Shown: positions 17,166 through 25,372, counted from the first letter of the stretch. The stretch: DNA of 64,000 bases from Streptomyces paludis (GCF_003344965.1 NZ_CP031194.1:7936001-8000000), one strand, 5' to 3'. Numbers and translations are program-made. The notes: generated from the letters alone by a model not told the origin.

Positions 17166-18357
17166 GGAAATGGCCCACGATCCCGCCATCGGCATTCATG
17201 ACCTGTCGTTCGCGACCACCGAGCTGGTCCTGCCGCACACGGTCCTCGCCGCACACAACGGCACCGACATCGGCAAGTACCACCGGGGCATCGGCCAGCG
17301 GTCGATGAGTGTGCCCGCCGCCGACGAGGACATCGTGACCATGGGCGCGACCGCCGCCGCGCCCGTCGTCGCACGGCACGGCACCGACGGGATCCGTACG
17401 GTCATCCTCGCCACGGAGTCCTCCGTCGACCAGGCGAAATCCGCCGGAGTCTACGTCCACTCGCTGCTCGGACTGCCCTCGGCCACCCGGGTCGTCGAAC
17501 TCAAACAGGCGTGTTACGGAGGGACCGCGGCCCTCCAGTTCGCCATCGGCCTGGTCCGCCGCGACCCGGCACAACGCGTCCTCGTGGTGGCCTCCGACAT
17601 CTCCAAGTACGAACTGGACAGCCCGGGCGAGGCCACCCAGGGCGCCGCCGCCGTGGCCATGCTGGTCGGCGCCGATCCCGCGCTGGTGCGGATCGAGGAA
17701 CCGTCGGGCGTGTTCACCGCCGACGTCATGGACTTCTGGCGGCCCAACTACCGTGACACCGCGCTGGTGGACGGACAGGAGTCCATCGGCGCGTATCTGC
17801 TGGCGGTGGAGGGAAGCTGGAAGGACTACACGGAGCGGGGCGGCCGGACGCTCGACGAGTTCGCCGCGTTCTGCTACCACCAGCCGTTCACGAGAATGGC
17901 CCACAAGGCCCACCGCCACCTGCTGAACCACTGCGGCTACGACGTGGACGAGGACCGGATCACCCGGGACCTCGCACTGACCACCGCCTACAACAACGTC
18001 ATCGGCAACAGCTACACCGCCTCGGTGTACCTGGCCCTCGCCGCGCTGCTCGACCAGGCCGACGACCTGACCGGCCGGGCCATCGGCTTCCTCAGCTACG
18101 GCTCCGGCAGCGTCGCCGAGTTCTTCGCGGGCGGCGTCGTCCCCGGCTACCGGGAACACCTGCGCACCAAGGCACACCGCGAGGCCATCGACCGGCGCCG
18201 GCCCGTCGGCCACGCCCGCTACCGGGAGCTGCACGGACACTCCTTCCCGGCCGACGGCGGGGACCACCGCACCCCGGCCGAGACCACGGGCCCCTACCGG
18301 CTGGCGGCCCTGCGCGGACACCAGCGCGTCTACGAGTCACTCCAGTGCCGCGGTTGA
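17158..18357 (+). CDS. mvaS: 3-hydroxy-3-methylglutaryl-CoA synthase
   Basis: A 399-residue thiolase-superfamily enzyme that joins acetyl-CoA and acetoacetyl-CoA to HMG-CoA. The nucleophile is the cysteine in ELKQACYGGTAAL (C119 counting from GTG 17158), the general-base glutamate is in LATESSVDQAK, and the histidine is in FCYHQPFTRMAHKAHRHL. The GTG at 17158 overlaps the reductase stop; an ATG at 17170 is also in frame and begins the conserved part (IGIHDLSFATTE), but its ribosome site would be almost touching it. No acetoacetyl-CoA synthase gene (NphT7 type) follows, so acetoacetyl-CoA must come from elsewhere. Confidence 0.93.
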   Translation: MSEEMAHDPAIGIHDLSFATTELVLPHTVLAAHNGTDIGKYHRGIGQRSMSVPAADEDIVTMGATAAAPVVARHGTDGIRTVILATESSVDQAKSAGVYVHSLLGLPSATRVVELKQACYGGTAALQFAIGLVRRDPAQRVLVVASDISKYELDSPGEATQGAAAVAMLVGADPALVRIEEPSGVFTADVMDFWRPNYRDTALVDGQESIGAYLLAVEGSWKDYTERGGRTLDEFAAFCYHQPFTRMAHKAHRHLLNHCGYDVDEDRITRDLALTTAYNNVIGNSYTASVYLALAALLDQADDLTGRAIGFLSYGSGSVAEFFAGGVVPGYREHLRTKAHREAIDRRRPVGHARYRELHGHSFPADGGDHRTPAETTGPYRLAALRGHQRVYESLQCRG

Positions 18358-18384
18358 CCGACCGGATCGGCAGAAACAGGAAGC

Positions 18385-20373
18385 ATGACAACGAGACAAT
18401 GCACCGTGGGCCTCATCGGCAGCGGCCCGCGCGGGCTCTCGGTGCTGGAACGGCTCTGCGCCAACGCCCGCACGCGGCCCGGCGACGGCACGGTCCACGT
18501 CCATGTGATCGACCCCTACCCGCCCGGCGCCGGCCAGGTGTGGCGCACCGACCAGCCCCGCCACCTGCTCATGAACACCGTGGCCGGGCAGATCTCGGTG
18601 TTCACCGACGCCACCGTGACCCTGCGGGGCCCGCTGGAACCCGGGCCGAGCCTGTACGAGTGGGCCGCGGCACTCGTCAACGGCCGGACCGGTGACGACC
18701 GTACGGCAGACAGCCGGCCGGCCCATGTCATCGAGGAGGCCCGCGCGCTGGGACCGGACACCTACCCGACCCGCGCCTTCTACGGCCACTACCTGCGGTG
18801 GGCGTACCGCCGTGTGGTCGAGGGCGCGCCCGGGTGGCTGACGGTCACCGCGCACGCCTGCCGCGCGGTCGCCCTCGACGACGACCCGGACACCGGGGAC
18901 GGATCCCTCCAGCGGGTGATGCTCGACAACGGGACCGTACTGACGGGCCTGCACGCCGTGATCCTGTGCCAAGGACACCTGCCCGCCCGCGCCCCCGCCC
19001 CCGAGCGGGCCTTCGCCGCCAGGGCCCGGGACGCCGGCGCCGTACGGATCGCACCGGCCAACCCGGCGGACGTCGACCTGGACGTGCTGGCTCCGGGCAC
19101 CAGGGTGCTGCTGCGCGGACTCGGACTGAACTTCTTCGACTACATGGCGGGACTCACCGCCGGCCGCGGCGGCACCTACTCACGCGCCGCCGGCCGGCTC
19201 GTCTACCACCCCTGCGGCCGGGAACCACGCCTCTACGCGGGGTCCCGGCGGGGCGTCCCGTACCAGGCCCGGGGAGACAACGAGAAGGGCCCGCACGGCC
19301 GCCACGAGCCGCTGCTGCTCACCGCCGGCCGCGTCGCGGAGCTGCGCCGTACCCACGAGCGCACGGGCCTCGACTTCAGGACGGACCTGTGGCCGCTGAT
19401 CTCCCGGGAGGTCGAGACCGTCTACTACCGGACGCTGCTCACCTCACGGGGGCACGGCGCCGGCGCGGAGCGGTTCCAGGGCGACTACCTGGCGGCCGGA
19501 CCGGCCCGGCGGGACACGGACACCGTCCTCGCGGCGTACGGCATCAGCGAGAAGCACCGCTGGGACTGGGAGCTGATCGCACGCCCTTACGGAGACCGGG
19601 AGTTCACCGGCCCGGGGGACTTCACCGAGTGGCTCCTCGACCACTTGCGCACGGATGTCTCGGAAGCCCGGCGCGGCAATGTCGGCGGCCCGCTCAAGGC
19701 CGCCCTCGACGTCCTGCGGGACCTGCGCAACGAGGTCCGGCTCGCCGTCGACCACGGGGGGCTGCACGGCGATTCGTACCGTACGGACCTGGACGGCTGG
19801 TACACCCCGCTCAACGCGTTCCTGTCGATCGGGCCGCCCGCACAACGCGTCGAGGAGATGACCGCCCTGATCGACGCCGGTGTGCTGACGGTGATCGGAC
19901 CGGGCCTGCGGGTGGCGGTCGACGGCGGTGGCTACACCGCCCGGTCGCCGCTCGTGCCCGGCTCCGAGATCCACGCGGACGCGCTGGTCGAGGCGCGTCT
20001 GCCCGACATCACACTGAGGCGCACGGACGATCCGCTGCTGCGCCGTCTGCTGGCCGGCGGGCAGTGTGCCCCCTACCGCGTCCGCACCCGCTCAGGAGGC
20101 ACGTACGAGAGCGACGGACTGGCCGTCACCGGGTCACCGTTCCATCTGATCGACGCGGCGGGGCGGGCGCGCCGTAACCGCTTCGCGTTCGGTGTGCCCA
20201 CGGAGACCGTGCACTGGGTGACGGCCGCGGGCATCCGCCCCGGCGTCAACTCGCTCACGCTCACCCACGCGGACGCCCTCGCCCGCGCGGCCCTCGCCTG
20301 TGGCGGTGGCGGCGGGCGGGCCGGGAGCGGACAGCGGGCTCACGAAGGACGAGGAGTCACCTATGCCCACTGA
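18385..20373 (+). CDS. CreE-like FAD/NAD(P)-dependent monooxygenase (L-aspartate to nitrosuccinate)
   Basis: A 662-residue flavoprotein of the large FAD/NAD(P)-binding family. The N-terminal dinucleotide fold is GLIGSGPRGLSVLERL (GxGxxG at residues 12-17), followed by the family-typical VHVIDPYPPGAGQVWR and LLMNTVAGQISVF. A second nucleotide-binding segment, LLRGLGLNFFDYMAG, lies near residue 242. In the cremeomycin pathway CreE oxidises the amino group of aspartate three times to give nitrosuccinate. The length, the opening motif and the lyase encoded immediately downstream (11-base overlap) support that role. Relatives of unrelated function exist, so the pairing carries much of the weight. 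Confidence 0.8.
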   Translation: MTTRQCTVGLIGSGPRGLSVLERLCANARTRPGDGTVHVHVIDPYPPGAGQVWRTDQPRHLLMNTVAGQISVFTDATVTLRGPLEPGPSLYEWAAALVNGRTGDDRTADSRPAHVIEEARALGPDTYPTRAFYGHYLRWAYRRVVEGAPGWLTVTAHACRAVALDDDPDTGDGSLQRVMLDNGTVLTGLHAVILCQGHLPARAPAPERAFAARARDAGAVRIAPANPADVDLDVLAPGTRVLLRGLGLNFFDYMAGLTAGRGGTYSRAAGRLVYHPCGREPRLYAGSRRGVPYQARGDNEKGPHGRHEPLLLTAGRVAELRRTHERTGLDFRTDLWPLISREVETVYYRTLLTSRGHGAGAERFQGDYLAAGPARRDTDTVLAAYGISEKHRWDWELIARPYGDREFTGPGDFTEWLLDHLRTDVSEARRGNVGGPLKAALDVLRDLRNEVRLAVDHGGLHGDSYRTDLDGWYTPLNAFLSIGPPAQRVEEMTALIDAGVLTVIGPGLRVAVDGGGYTARSPLVPGSEIHADALVEARLPDITLRRTDDPLLRRLLAGGQCAPYRVRTRSGGTYESDGLAVTGSPFHLIDAAGRARRNRFAFGVPTETVHWVTAAGIRPGVNSLTLTHADALARAALACGGGGGRAGSGQRAHEGRGVTYAH

Positions 20374-21847
20374 CACCGGCTTCACGACGGCAGACCCGGC
20401 TACGGATACGGGCGCGGGCGCGGTGGCGCGTACGGACGAGGGAGCCGGCCCGGGGTCGGCGGACGGGGACCTGGGCCTGCTGTCCCCGGTCTGGGCGGCC
20501 ACTCCCGTCGCCGCCGCGGTCTCCGACCGGGCATGGCTCCAGGCGATGCTGGACGCCGAGGCGGCGCTGAGCCGGGCGCAGGCCCGGCTGGGCACGGTGC
20601 CCGCGAGCGCCGCGCGGGTCATCACCGAGGCCGCGCGGGCCGACCGGATCGACCTGGCCGCCCTGGCCCGGCAGGCGCGCGAGTCCGCCAACCCGGTGGT
20701 GCCGCTGGTACGGGAGTTCACCGCGCTGGTGGCGGCCCGGGACCCGGCCGCGGCCCCGTACGTGCACCGGGGTTCGACCAGCCAGGACATCCTCGACACG
20801 GCGACCGTCCTGGTCGTCGGCCGGGCCCTGCGGCTGATCCGCGCCGACCTCGAACGGGTCGAGGAGGCGCTCGCCGCACTCGCCCGGGAACACCGGGACA
20901 CCCTGATCGCGGGCCGGACCCTGGCCCTGCACGCGGTGCCCACGACCTTCGGTCTCAAAGCGGCGGGCTGGCGCCATCTCGTCCTGGACGCGGTGGGAAG
21001 ACTCGACGCGCTGAGCGCCGACGGGCTTCCCGTCCAACTCGGCGGCGCGGCGGGCACCTTGGCCGGATATCTGGTCAACGCGCCGGACGCCGACCCGGCG
21101 GGCTACGCGGTGGAGCTGACGGACGCGTTCGCGGAGGAACTGGGGCTGTCGGCGCCCCTCGTGCCGTGGCACACGCTCCGTACGCCCGTGGTGGACGCGG
21201 CCACGGCCGCCGCCTTCCTGTGCGGAGCCCTCGGCAAGATCGCCGTCGATGTGCTCTCCCTGACCCGTACCGAGGTCGCGGAGGTCCACGAGCCGGCGAC
21301 CGGCGCGCGGGGTGTGTCCTCGGCGATGCCGCACAAGCGCAATCCGGTGCTGGCGACGGCGATCCGGTCCGCCGCGCTCCAGGCGCCGCAGCTCGCCGCG
21401 ACGGTGCTGGGCTGTCTGCTGAGCGAGGACGAACGGTCCGCCGGGGCGTGGCACGCCGAATGGGAGCCGCTGCGCGCCCTGCTGCGGCTGGCCGGAGGCG
21501 CGGCGCACCAGGCGGGTCCGCTCGTCTCCCAGCTGTCGCTGGATCCGGGGCGGATGCGCGCCAACGCCCGGATCACCGGAGGGCGGATCGTCTCGGAGCG
21601 GATCGCCGCGGTGCTCGCCCCGCTGCTGGGCAAGGCCCGGGCGCGCGACCTGCTGAACGAGGCGTCCGCCCGATCCGCGCGTACCGGCGAACCGCTGGCC
21701 GATGTCCTGCGACAGGACAGCCGGGTGGCCGGACTCCTCGCCGCCGGGCCGGCCGACCTGTTCGAGCCGGCGGCCTACACCGGGGCCGCGGGGCCACTCA
21801 CGGACCGCGCGCTGACCCGGCGGCTGCCTGCCGCCGGCGGGAGGTGA
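20363..21847 (+). CDS. CreD-like nitrosuccinate lyase, aspartase/fumarase superfamily (PcaB-like)
   Basis: A 494-residue lyase. The superfamily signature is SSAMPHKRNP at 319-328, and YVHRGSTSQDILDTATVL near 134-150 supplies the second substrate-binding region. It is closer in look to 3-carboxymuconate cycloisomerase than to adenylosuccinate lyase, as is CreD. In cremeomycin biosynthesis CreD splits nitrosuccinate to fumarate and nitrous acid. The first 40 residues are a low-complexity acidic/glycine-rich extension with no family match. The ATG follows ACGAGGAG, inside the end of the CreE-like gene. No muconate or purine genes are near, which argues against the other family activities. Confidence 0.8.
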   Translation: MPTDTGFTTADPATDTGAGAVARTDEGAGPGSADGDLGLLSPVWAATPVAAAVSDRAWLQAMLDAEAALSRAQARLGTVPASAARVITEAARADRIDLAALARQARESANPVVPLVREFTALVAARDPAAAPYVHRGSTSQDILDTATVLVVGRALRLIRADLERVEEALAALAREHRDTLIAGRTLALHAVPTTFGLKAAGWRHLVLDAVGRLDALSADGLPVQLGGAAGTLAGYLVNAPDADPAGYAVELTDAFAEELGLSAPLVPWHTLRTPVVDAATAAAFLCGALGKIAVDVLSLTRTEVAEVHEPATGARGVSSAMPHKRNPVLATAIRSAALQAPQLAATVLGCLLSEDERSAGAWHAEWEPLRALLRLAGGAAHQAGPLVSQLSLDPGRMRANARITGGRIVSERIAAVLAPLLGKARARDLLNEASARSARTGEPLADVLRQDSRVAGLLAAGPADLFEPAAYTGAAGPLTDRALTRRLPAAGGR

Positions 21848-21851
21848 GCGC

Positions 21852-22034
21852 TCAGCTCCGTCGGCGCATCACGATCTCGGTGAGTTCGTCCAAGTCGAAC
21901 TCGGCCCGGCCGGGGGTCCCGTAGCGGGTGATCTTCCCGCGGCTCACCCACTTGCGGATCGTCGCCTCGGACACTCCCGCGGCGAGTGCGGCCACACGGG
22001 TGGGCAGCAGCCGGTGGCGTGGCGGCCTGCTCAT
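21852..22034 (-). CDS. Small helix-turn-helix protein (MerR/excisionase-like)
   Basis: A 60-residue protein consisting of little more than one helix-turn-helix of the MerR/excisionase type: VAALAAGVSEATIRKWVSRGKITRYG then a wing FDLDELTEIV. Its ATG overlaps the stop of the upstream gene on the same strand (ATGA), so the two form a pair. Similar pairs of a tiny HTH protein and a larger zinc-finger-like protein are common near Streptomyces secondary-metabolite genes; from memory they resemble OvmW/OvmZ of the oviedomycin cluster. It converges on the CreD-like gene with a 4-base gap and no terminator. A DNA-binding role is likely; the target is unknown. Confidence 0.7.
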   Translation of the reverse strand: MSRPPRHRLLPTRVAALAAGVSEATIRKWVSRGKITRYGTPGRAEFDLDELTEIVMRRRS

Positions 22035-22651
22035 ACGTCAGCCCCCTTCCCACGGCGCTCGATGAGGGGGCGCAGCGTGATCCATTCGCGCACGTCCCAG
22101 GTGTGTCCCGACGAGCACCGGATGCTGTTTGCGGTTCCGGTTCCGGTCCCGGTGGTGATTTCTCCGGTGCAGCCGGCCACCACGCAGTCCCGGGTGAGTG
22201 CGGGGGATTCGCCGGGTTCCGGGTCGATGGTGCGCAGGAGTTCCCGCCGGAGGGCGCTGATCTCGTCGGCGAATTCAGCCGCGGGCGGCTGTTCGGCGAG
22301 CCATTCCAGATGGCGCAGCAGAAAACCGACCAGATGCGGAACCGAGCGTGTGGGGGCTTTTCCGCCGGCCTTTTCGGCGACGAGGCCGGCCCATGACTCA
22401 AGAATGGTGAGGATGTTGTGCCGGGCGTCGAGCGCGGTCATGCTCAGATGATCCGTGCTCCGGCTCCCGGACACTCGGGTGAGGTGCATACGTCCGGAGG
22501 TGCGCGCGACGTGGTGCAGGCTGTCCCGGTAGAGATCGGGCAGCGCGAGCAGATCGCCCCGTACTTCCCGGAGGCGCGAGGCGCTGAGCACGGATGCGGT
22601 CGCCCCGCCGGTCTCCCGTGGAGGAGCTTCGGGGCAGGTGGGTAATTCCAT
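22031..22651 (-). CDS. Hypothetical protein with a C-terminal zinc-ribbon-like region
   Basis: A 206-residue protein with no enzymatic motif that I recognise. The central part (LDARHNILTILESWAGLVAEK, then VPHLVGFLLRHLEWL) is helical. The C-terminus has Cys/His pairs in DCVVAGCTGE and IRCSSGHTWDVREW, spaced like a zinc ribbon. I start it at the ATG whose first base is 22651 because AGGAG stands 5 bases before it; longer frames read into GC-rich noise. It is coupled to the small HTH gene and may act with it as a two-part regulator. The resemblance to OvmZ-type proteins is from memory and is not proof of function. Confidence 0.65.
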   Translation of the reverse strand: MELPTCPEAPPRETGGATASVLSASRLREVRGDLLALPDLYRDSLHHVARTSGRMHLTRVSGSRSTDHLSMTALDARHNILTILESWAGLVAEKAGGKAPTRSVPHLVGFLLRHLEWLAEQPPAAEFADEISALRRELLRTIDPEPGESPALTRDCVVAGCTGEITTGTGTGTANSIRCSSGHTWDVREWITLRPLIERRGKGADV

Positions 22652-22810
22652 GCGGTCTCCTGGGTCCGAGGGGGAATTCAGGGCGCCCGTCATCGACGGC
22701 GTGATCCGTCGAGGTGAATGCGCTGTCGCCGTCGATTCGATTCGACGCGATGCGGTGATCGGCCATCGACGGGAAGGAAAGAGGGTGGGGGAGGGGGTGG
22801 GGGATGGCGA

Positions 22811-22836
22811 GGGGGGACACCGAGGGGGGACACCGA
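22811..22836. repeat. 13-bp tandem duplication in a G-rich tract
   Basis: Two exact adjacent copies of GGGGGGACACCGA. It lies in the purine-rich tract upstream of the polyprenyl synthase relic and looks like a replication-slippage product. Confidence 0.85.
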
Positions 22837-23057
22837 GGGCGCGGTGTGTACGTTCCGTACCTCCGGCGCCGGTCGTGTGCTTCCGCCCCGCGCACAAGGA
22901 GGCTTCCACGGGGTGGTTCGGGGTGTCAACGCTCACTGTTCGCTGTCGATCGTCCCTAGAGGAGAACTCCAGACCGCCTCGGGCGGATCCGCCCGCACGA
23001 CGTCGCGGCTCTCCCGCGCACCTGCCCCTCCCGTACGTACCCGAGGAGACTCCCGTC

Positions 23058-23190
23058 GTCCCCGCCCTCAGGGAGTACGGCGAGGCGGTGGGGGAGGCGT
23101 GCCAGCTCCGGGACGACCTGCTGGACGCCTTCGCCGACGCCCCCGTCGACGACGTGTGGCGTGGCGAACTGGCGGACATGGCCGGGCGGG
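23058..23190 (+). pseudogene. Relic of a polyprenyl (geranyl/geranylgeranyl-type) diphosphate synthase
   Basis: In one frame this short piece reads ALREYGEAVGEACQLRD followed by DLLDAFAD. That is the block around the second aspartate-rich motif (QLRDDLLD) of trans-prenyltransferases, normally about two thirds of the way along a protein of roughly 330 residues. No start, first aspartate-rich motif or C-terminal part is recognisable on either side, so this is the remnant of a deleted gene. It sits within the accessory arm of a cluster that needs a prenyl diphosphate for its aromatic prenyltransferase and has no intact synthase in the window. GPP would therefore have to come from elsewhere in the genome. 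Confidence 0.72.
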
Positions 23191-23338
23191 TCGCCTACCG
23201 CGACGCCCGATCCGTACCCCCCTTCACATCTCCCCAGCCGCGCCGGAGTCACACTCCACCGGCGCTCCAGTGGCGCCGTCGATACTGGGCGCGGGGAGCA
23301 CCGGTCCGCGTCCGGAACGTCGATCCGAGAGGATATCC

Positions 23339-24412
23339 GTGTCCAATTCCGAAGCCGTACTCGCCCGGATGCGCGAGTACATGGTGGGGCCCACGAGATT
23401 CATGAACCTGTACGCCTGCTTCGAACTCGGCATCGTCGACGCGCTGCGCAAGGAGGCCGGTCTGACCGCGGCCGAACTCGGCGCGCTCGTGGGCGCGAAG
23501 CCCGACGCCGTGGAGCAGCTGCTGTATCTGCTGGAGAAGGAGCGCTTCGTCGCCCGGGACGCGGCCACCGGCGGCTACACCCTCGACCGGCTCGCGGAGG
23601 TCCCCGAGGCGGACCTCCAGCGCGCCCTGACCTTCATGGGCATGATCAAGACGGGCATGCTGCGGCAGCTGTACTACCTCGCCGACAGTGTGACGACCGG
23701 CAGTGTGGTGGGTCTGAAGGAGTTCTACGGTTTCGACGGCACGATGTTCGAGGCGGCGGCCCAGGTCGCGGAGGTGCGCGCCGCGTGGGGGCCGCTGGCG
23801 CGGAACGAGACCGCGAGTGTGTATCCCTGGTTCTTCCGCAGCTTCGACATCCCGGCCGGGGCGCGGGTGCTCGATGTGCTGGGCGGTACCGGGCTCGGGG
23901 CGGTCATGACCTGTCAGCTCAAGGGGTCGCCCGGTCTGCGGGTGACCACCTTCGACCGGCCCGCGCTGGAGGCCGAGTGTCTGCGGACCTTCGAGGCACA
24001 CGGTCTGACGGACGACTGCTCCTTCGTGGGCGGCCAGGTCCTGGAGTCCCTCCCGGAGGGCTACGACGTACTGCTGCTCAAACACTTCGTGGACATGTAC
24101 GACAAGGACGACGTCCTCACCATCCTCAGGAACGCGCACCGGGCGTTGCTGCCCGGCGGTCGGATCGTCGTCCTCGCCGCCGTGTATCCGGAGGACATCG
24201 GGGACGCCGGTGACTACCAGGCCGACTTCTTCCCGGCCTACATCCTCGGCTGTGTCATGGGGCGCGGCGGGCTTCAGACGGTGTCCACGTACCGGAGCTG
24301 GCTGGAGGAGTGCGGGTTCGAGGTCACGGAGGTGAGCGCGAAGGAGCCGGCCGAGATTCCGGCGGACGCCATCATCAACCGTGTTGTCATCAGCGCGACA
24401 AGGCGGAGCTGA
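23339..24412 (+). CDS. SAM-dependent methyltransferase (third, paralogue of the one at 8515)
   Basis: A 357-residue methyltransferase closely similar over its full length to the second cluster methyltransferase. Shared features are the opening REYMVGPTRFMNLYACFELG, the winged-helix domain AELGALVGAKPDAVEQLL, the SAM motif VLDVLGGTGLGAV and the C-terminal YRSWLEECGFEV. The GTG start follows AGAGGATATCC. It stands alone about 1.5 kb beyond the main operon, after the zinc-ribbon/HTH pair and the synthase relic. It may methylate another position of the same product, be a spare copy, or belong to a related pathway of which the relic synthase was part. Confidence 0.83.
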   Translation: MSNSEAVLARMREYMVGPTRFMNLYACFELGIVDALRKEAGLTAAELGALVGAKPDAVEQLLYLLEKERFVARDAATGGYTLDRLAEVPEADLQRALTFMGMIKTGMLRQLYYLADSVTTGSVVGLKEFYGFDGTMFEAAAQVAEVRAAWGPLARNETASVYPWFFRSFDIPAGARVLDVLGGTGLGAVMTCQLKGSPGLRVTTFDRPALEAECLRTFEAHGLTDDCSFVGGQVLESLPEGYDVLLLKHFVDMYDKDDVLTILRNAHRALLPGGRIVVLAAVYPEDIGDAGDYQADFFPAYILGCVMGRGGLQTVSTYRSWLEECGFEVTEVSAKEPAEIPADAIINRVVISATRRS

Positions 24413-24420
24413 GCCGTCCG

Positions 24421-24468
24421 GCACACCACGCGGCACACCACGCGGCACACTGCCCGGCACACCGCGCG
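24421..24468. repeat. Four tandem 12-bp repeats
   Basis: Four head-to-tail copies of a 12-bp unit, consensus GCACACCACGCG; the first two are exact and the last two diverge by a few bases. They lie 8 bases after the methyltransferase stop, in the gap between convergent genes. The repeats have no spacers, so they are not CRISPR-like; slippage is the simplest origin. Confidence 0.85.
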
Positions 24469-24488
24469 GCCGGCTCCGCGATTCCCGG

Positions 24489-24535
24489 CGGCGGCGTCGT
24501 ACGGCACCGGTGCGGTGCCCCGGCCGACGCCGCCG
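24489..24535. terminator. Bidirectional hairpin between convergent genes
   Basis: An 11-bp perfect outer stem (24489-24499 with 24525-24535) encloses a smaller GGCACC/GGTGCC stem. It lies between the convergent third methyltransferase and the small SARP gene and could end transcription from both sides. Confidence 0.7.
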
Positions 24536-24550
24536 GCGGTCGGGACCGTC

Positions 24551-25372
24551 TCAGGCGGCGTAGAGGTCGAACGTCGAGACGGGCCGCGGTCCGGCGATGA
24601 CGCCCAGCCGGGGGTCGACGACCAGCATCGCCTGATGCAGCCGCTGCATCTGCGGCGAGGGCTCGACGCCCAGCTCCTCGATCAGCCGGACGCGCAGACC
24701 GCGGTAGACATCGAGGGCCGACGCCTGCCGCCCCGACCGGTACAGCGCCACCATGGCCTGCGAGTGCAGCCCCTCGTGCTGCGGGTGCCGCGCGGTCAGC
24801 TCCGTCAGCTCCGGAATGAGTTCGGTGTGCCGGCCCAGCCGCAGATCGGCGTCGATCCGCCGCTCGACGGTGCCCAGACGGCTCTCCTCCAGGCGCATCA
24901 CCTCGATCCGCAGGACCGGACCGACCCGTACGTCGACCAGCGCGGGCCCCCGCCACAGCGCGAGCGCCTGCTGAAAACGGTCGGCCGCGACGGTGTCGTC
25001 ACCGGCCTCGAAGGCCGAGCGGCCCTCCGCGACCTTGAGGTCGTAGGTGTGCAGGTCGACACAGTCGGCCGGCACCTCCATCACATAGCCGTTGTGCCGG
25101 GTGGCGAGCACCTCCTTGGCCGTGCGGGCGGCCCCGGGCCCCATGGCGCCGCCGAGGTGCCGGCGCAGCTGGAGGATGTAGGTCTGGAGGGTGGCGAGCC
25201 CGCTCTGCGGCGGTTTGGCGGCCCACAGCTCCTCCATGAGCGTGGTGACGGGCACCACCTGCCCGGGACGGAGGGCGAGCAGGGCCAGGATCTGCCGCGG
25301 TTTGCCGGCCGTCGGTACGATCGACCGCCCGTTGACCGCCGCTCCGAATGTGCCCAGAACCTGAATCTTCAC
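24551..25372 (-). CDS. SARP-family transcriptional activator (short form)
   Basis: A 273-residue Streptomyces antibiotic regulatory protein. Residues 1-95 are an OmpR-like winged helix (VKIQVLGTFGAAVNGR, then KPRQILALLAL and TLQTYILQLRRHLGG). The rest is the bacterial transcriptional activation domain with its helical repeats (ALALWRGPALVDV, ALYRSGRQASALDVYRGLR, ELGVEPSPQMQRLHQAML). Proteins of this size and shape usually switch on the cluster they sit in by binding direct repeats near promoter -10 regions. The start is the GTG at 25372 after GGGGGA; the frame extends upstream but without conserved sequence. It is probably one of two activators for the meroterpenoid genes. Confidence 0.88.
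   Translation of the reverse strand: MKIQVLGTFGAAVNGRSIVPTAGKPRQILALLALRPGQVVPVTTLMEELWAAKPPQSGLATLQTYILQLRRHLGGAMGPGAARTAKEVLATRHNGYVMEVPADCVDLHTYDLKVAEGRSAFEAGDDTVAADRFQQALALWRGPALVDVRVGPVLRIEVMRLEESRLGTVERRIDADLRLGRHTELIPELTELTARHPQHEGLHSQAMVALYRSGRQASALDVYRGLRVRLIEELGVEPSPQMQRLHQAMLVVDPRLGVIAGPRPVSTFDLYAA

Larger units (their letters stand above)
22652..23338. other. Gene-poor stretch with G-rich repeats and a relic gene
   Basis: These 687 bases lie between the divergent zinc-ribbon gene and the third methyltransferase. They hold a purine-rich G tract around 22783-22830, an exact 13-bp tandem duplication (GGGGGGACACCGA at 22811-22823 and 22824-22836) and, at 23058-23190, a recognisable fragment of a polyprenyl diphosphate synthase. 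The stretch must also carry the promoters of both flanking genes. It looks like a deletion scar. Confidence 0.6.

Noticed and set aside
18385..20373. Considered as a siderophore-type ornithine/lysine monooxygenase
   Set aside because: It is much longer than those enzymes, opens with the CreE-like GSGPRGLSVLERL, has no siderophore synthesis gene nearby and overlaps a nitrosuccinate-lyase-like gene.
20363..21847. Considered as adenylosuccinate lyase or argininosuccinate lyase of primary metabolism
   Set aside because: The sequence pattern is PcaB/CreD-like, the gene is inside a biosynthetic operon and is translationally coupled to the flavoenzyme.
24421..24468. Tandem repeats considered as a CRISPR array
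   Set aside because: Four 12-bp units directly abutting, with no spacers and no cas genes.
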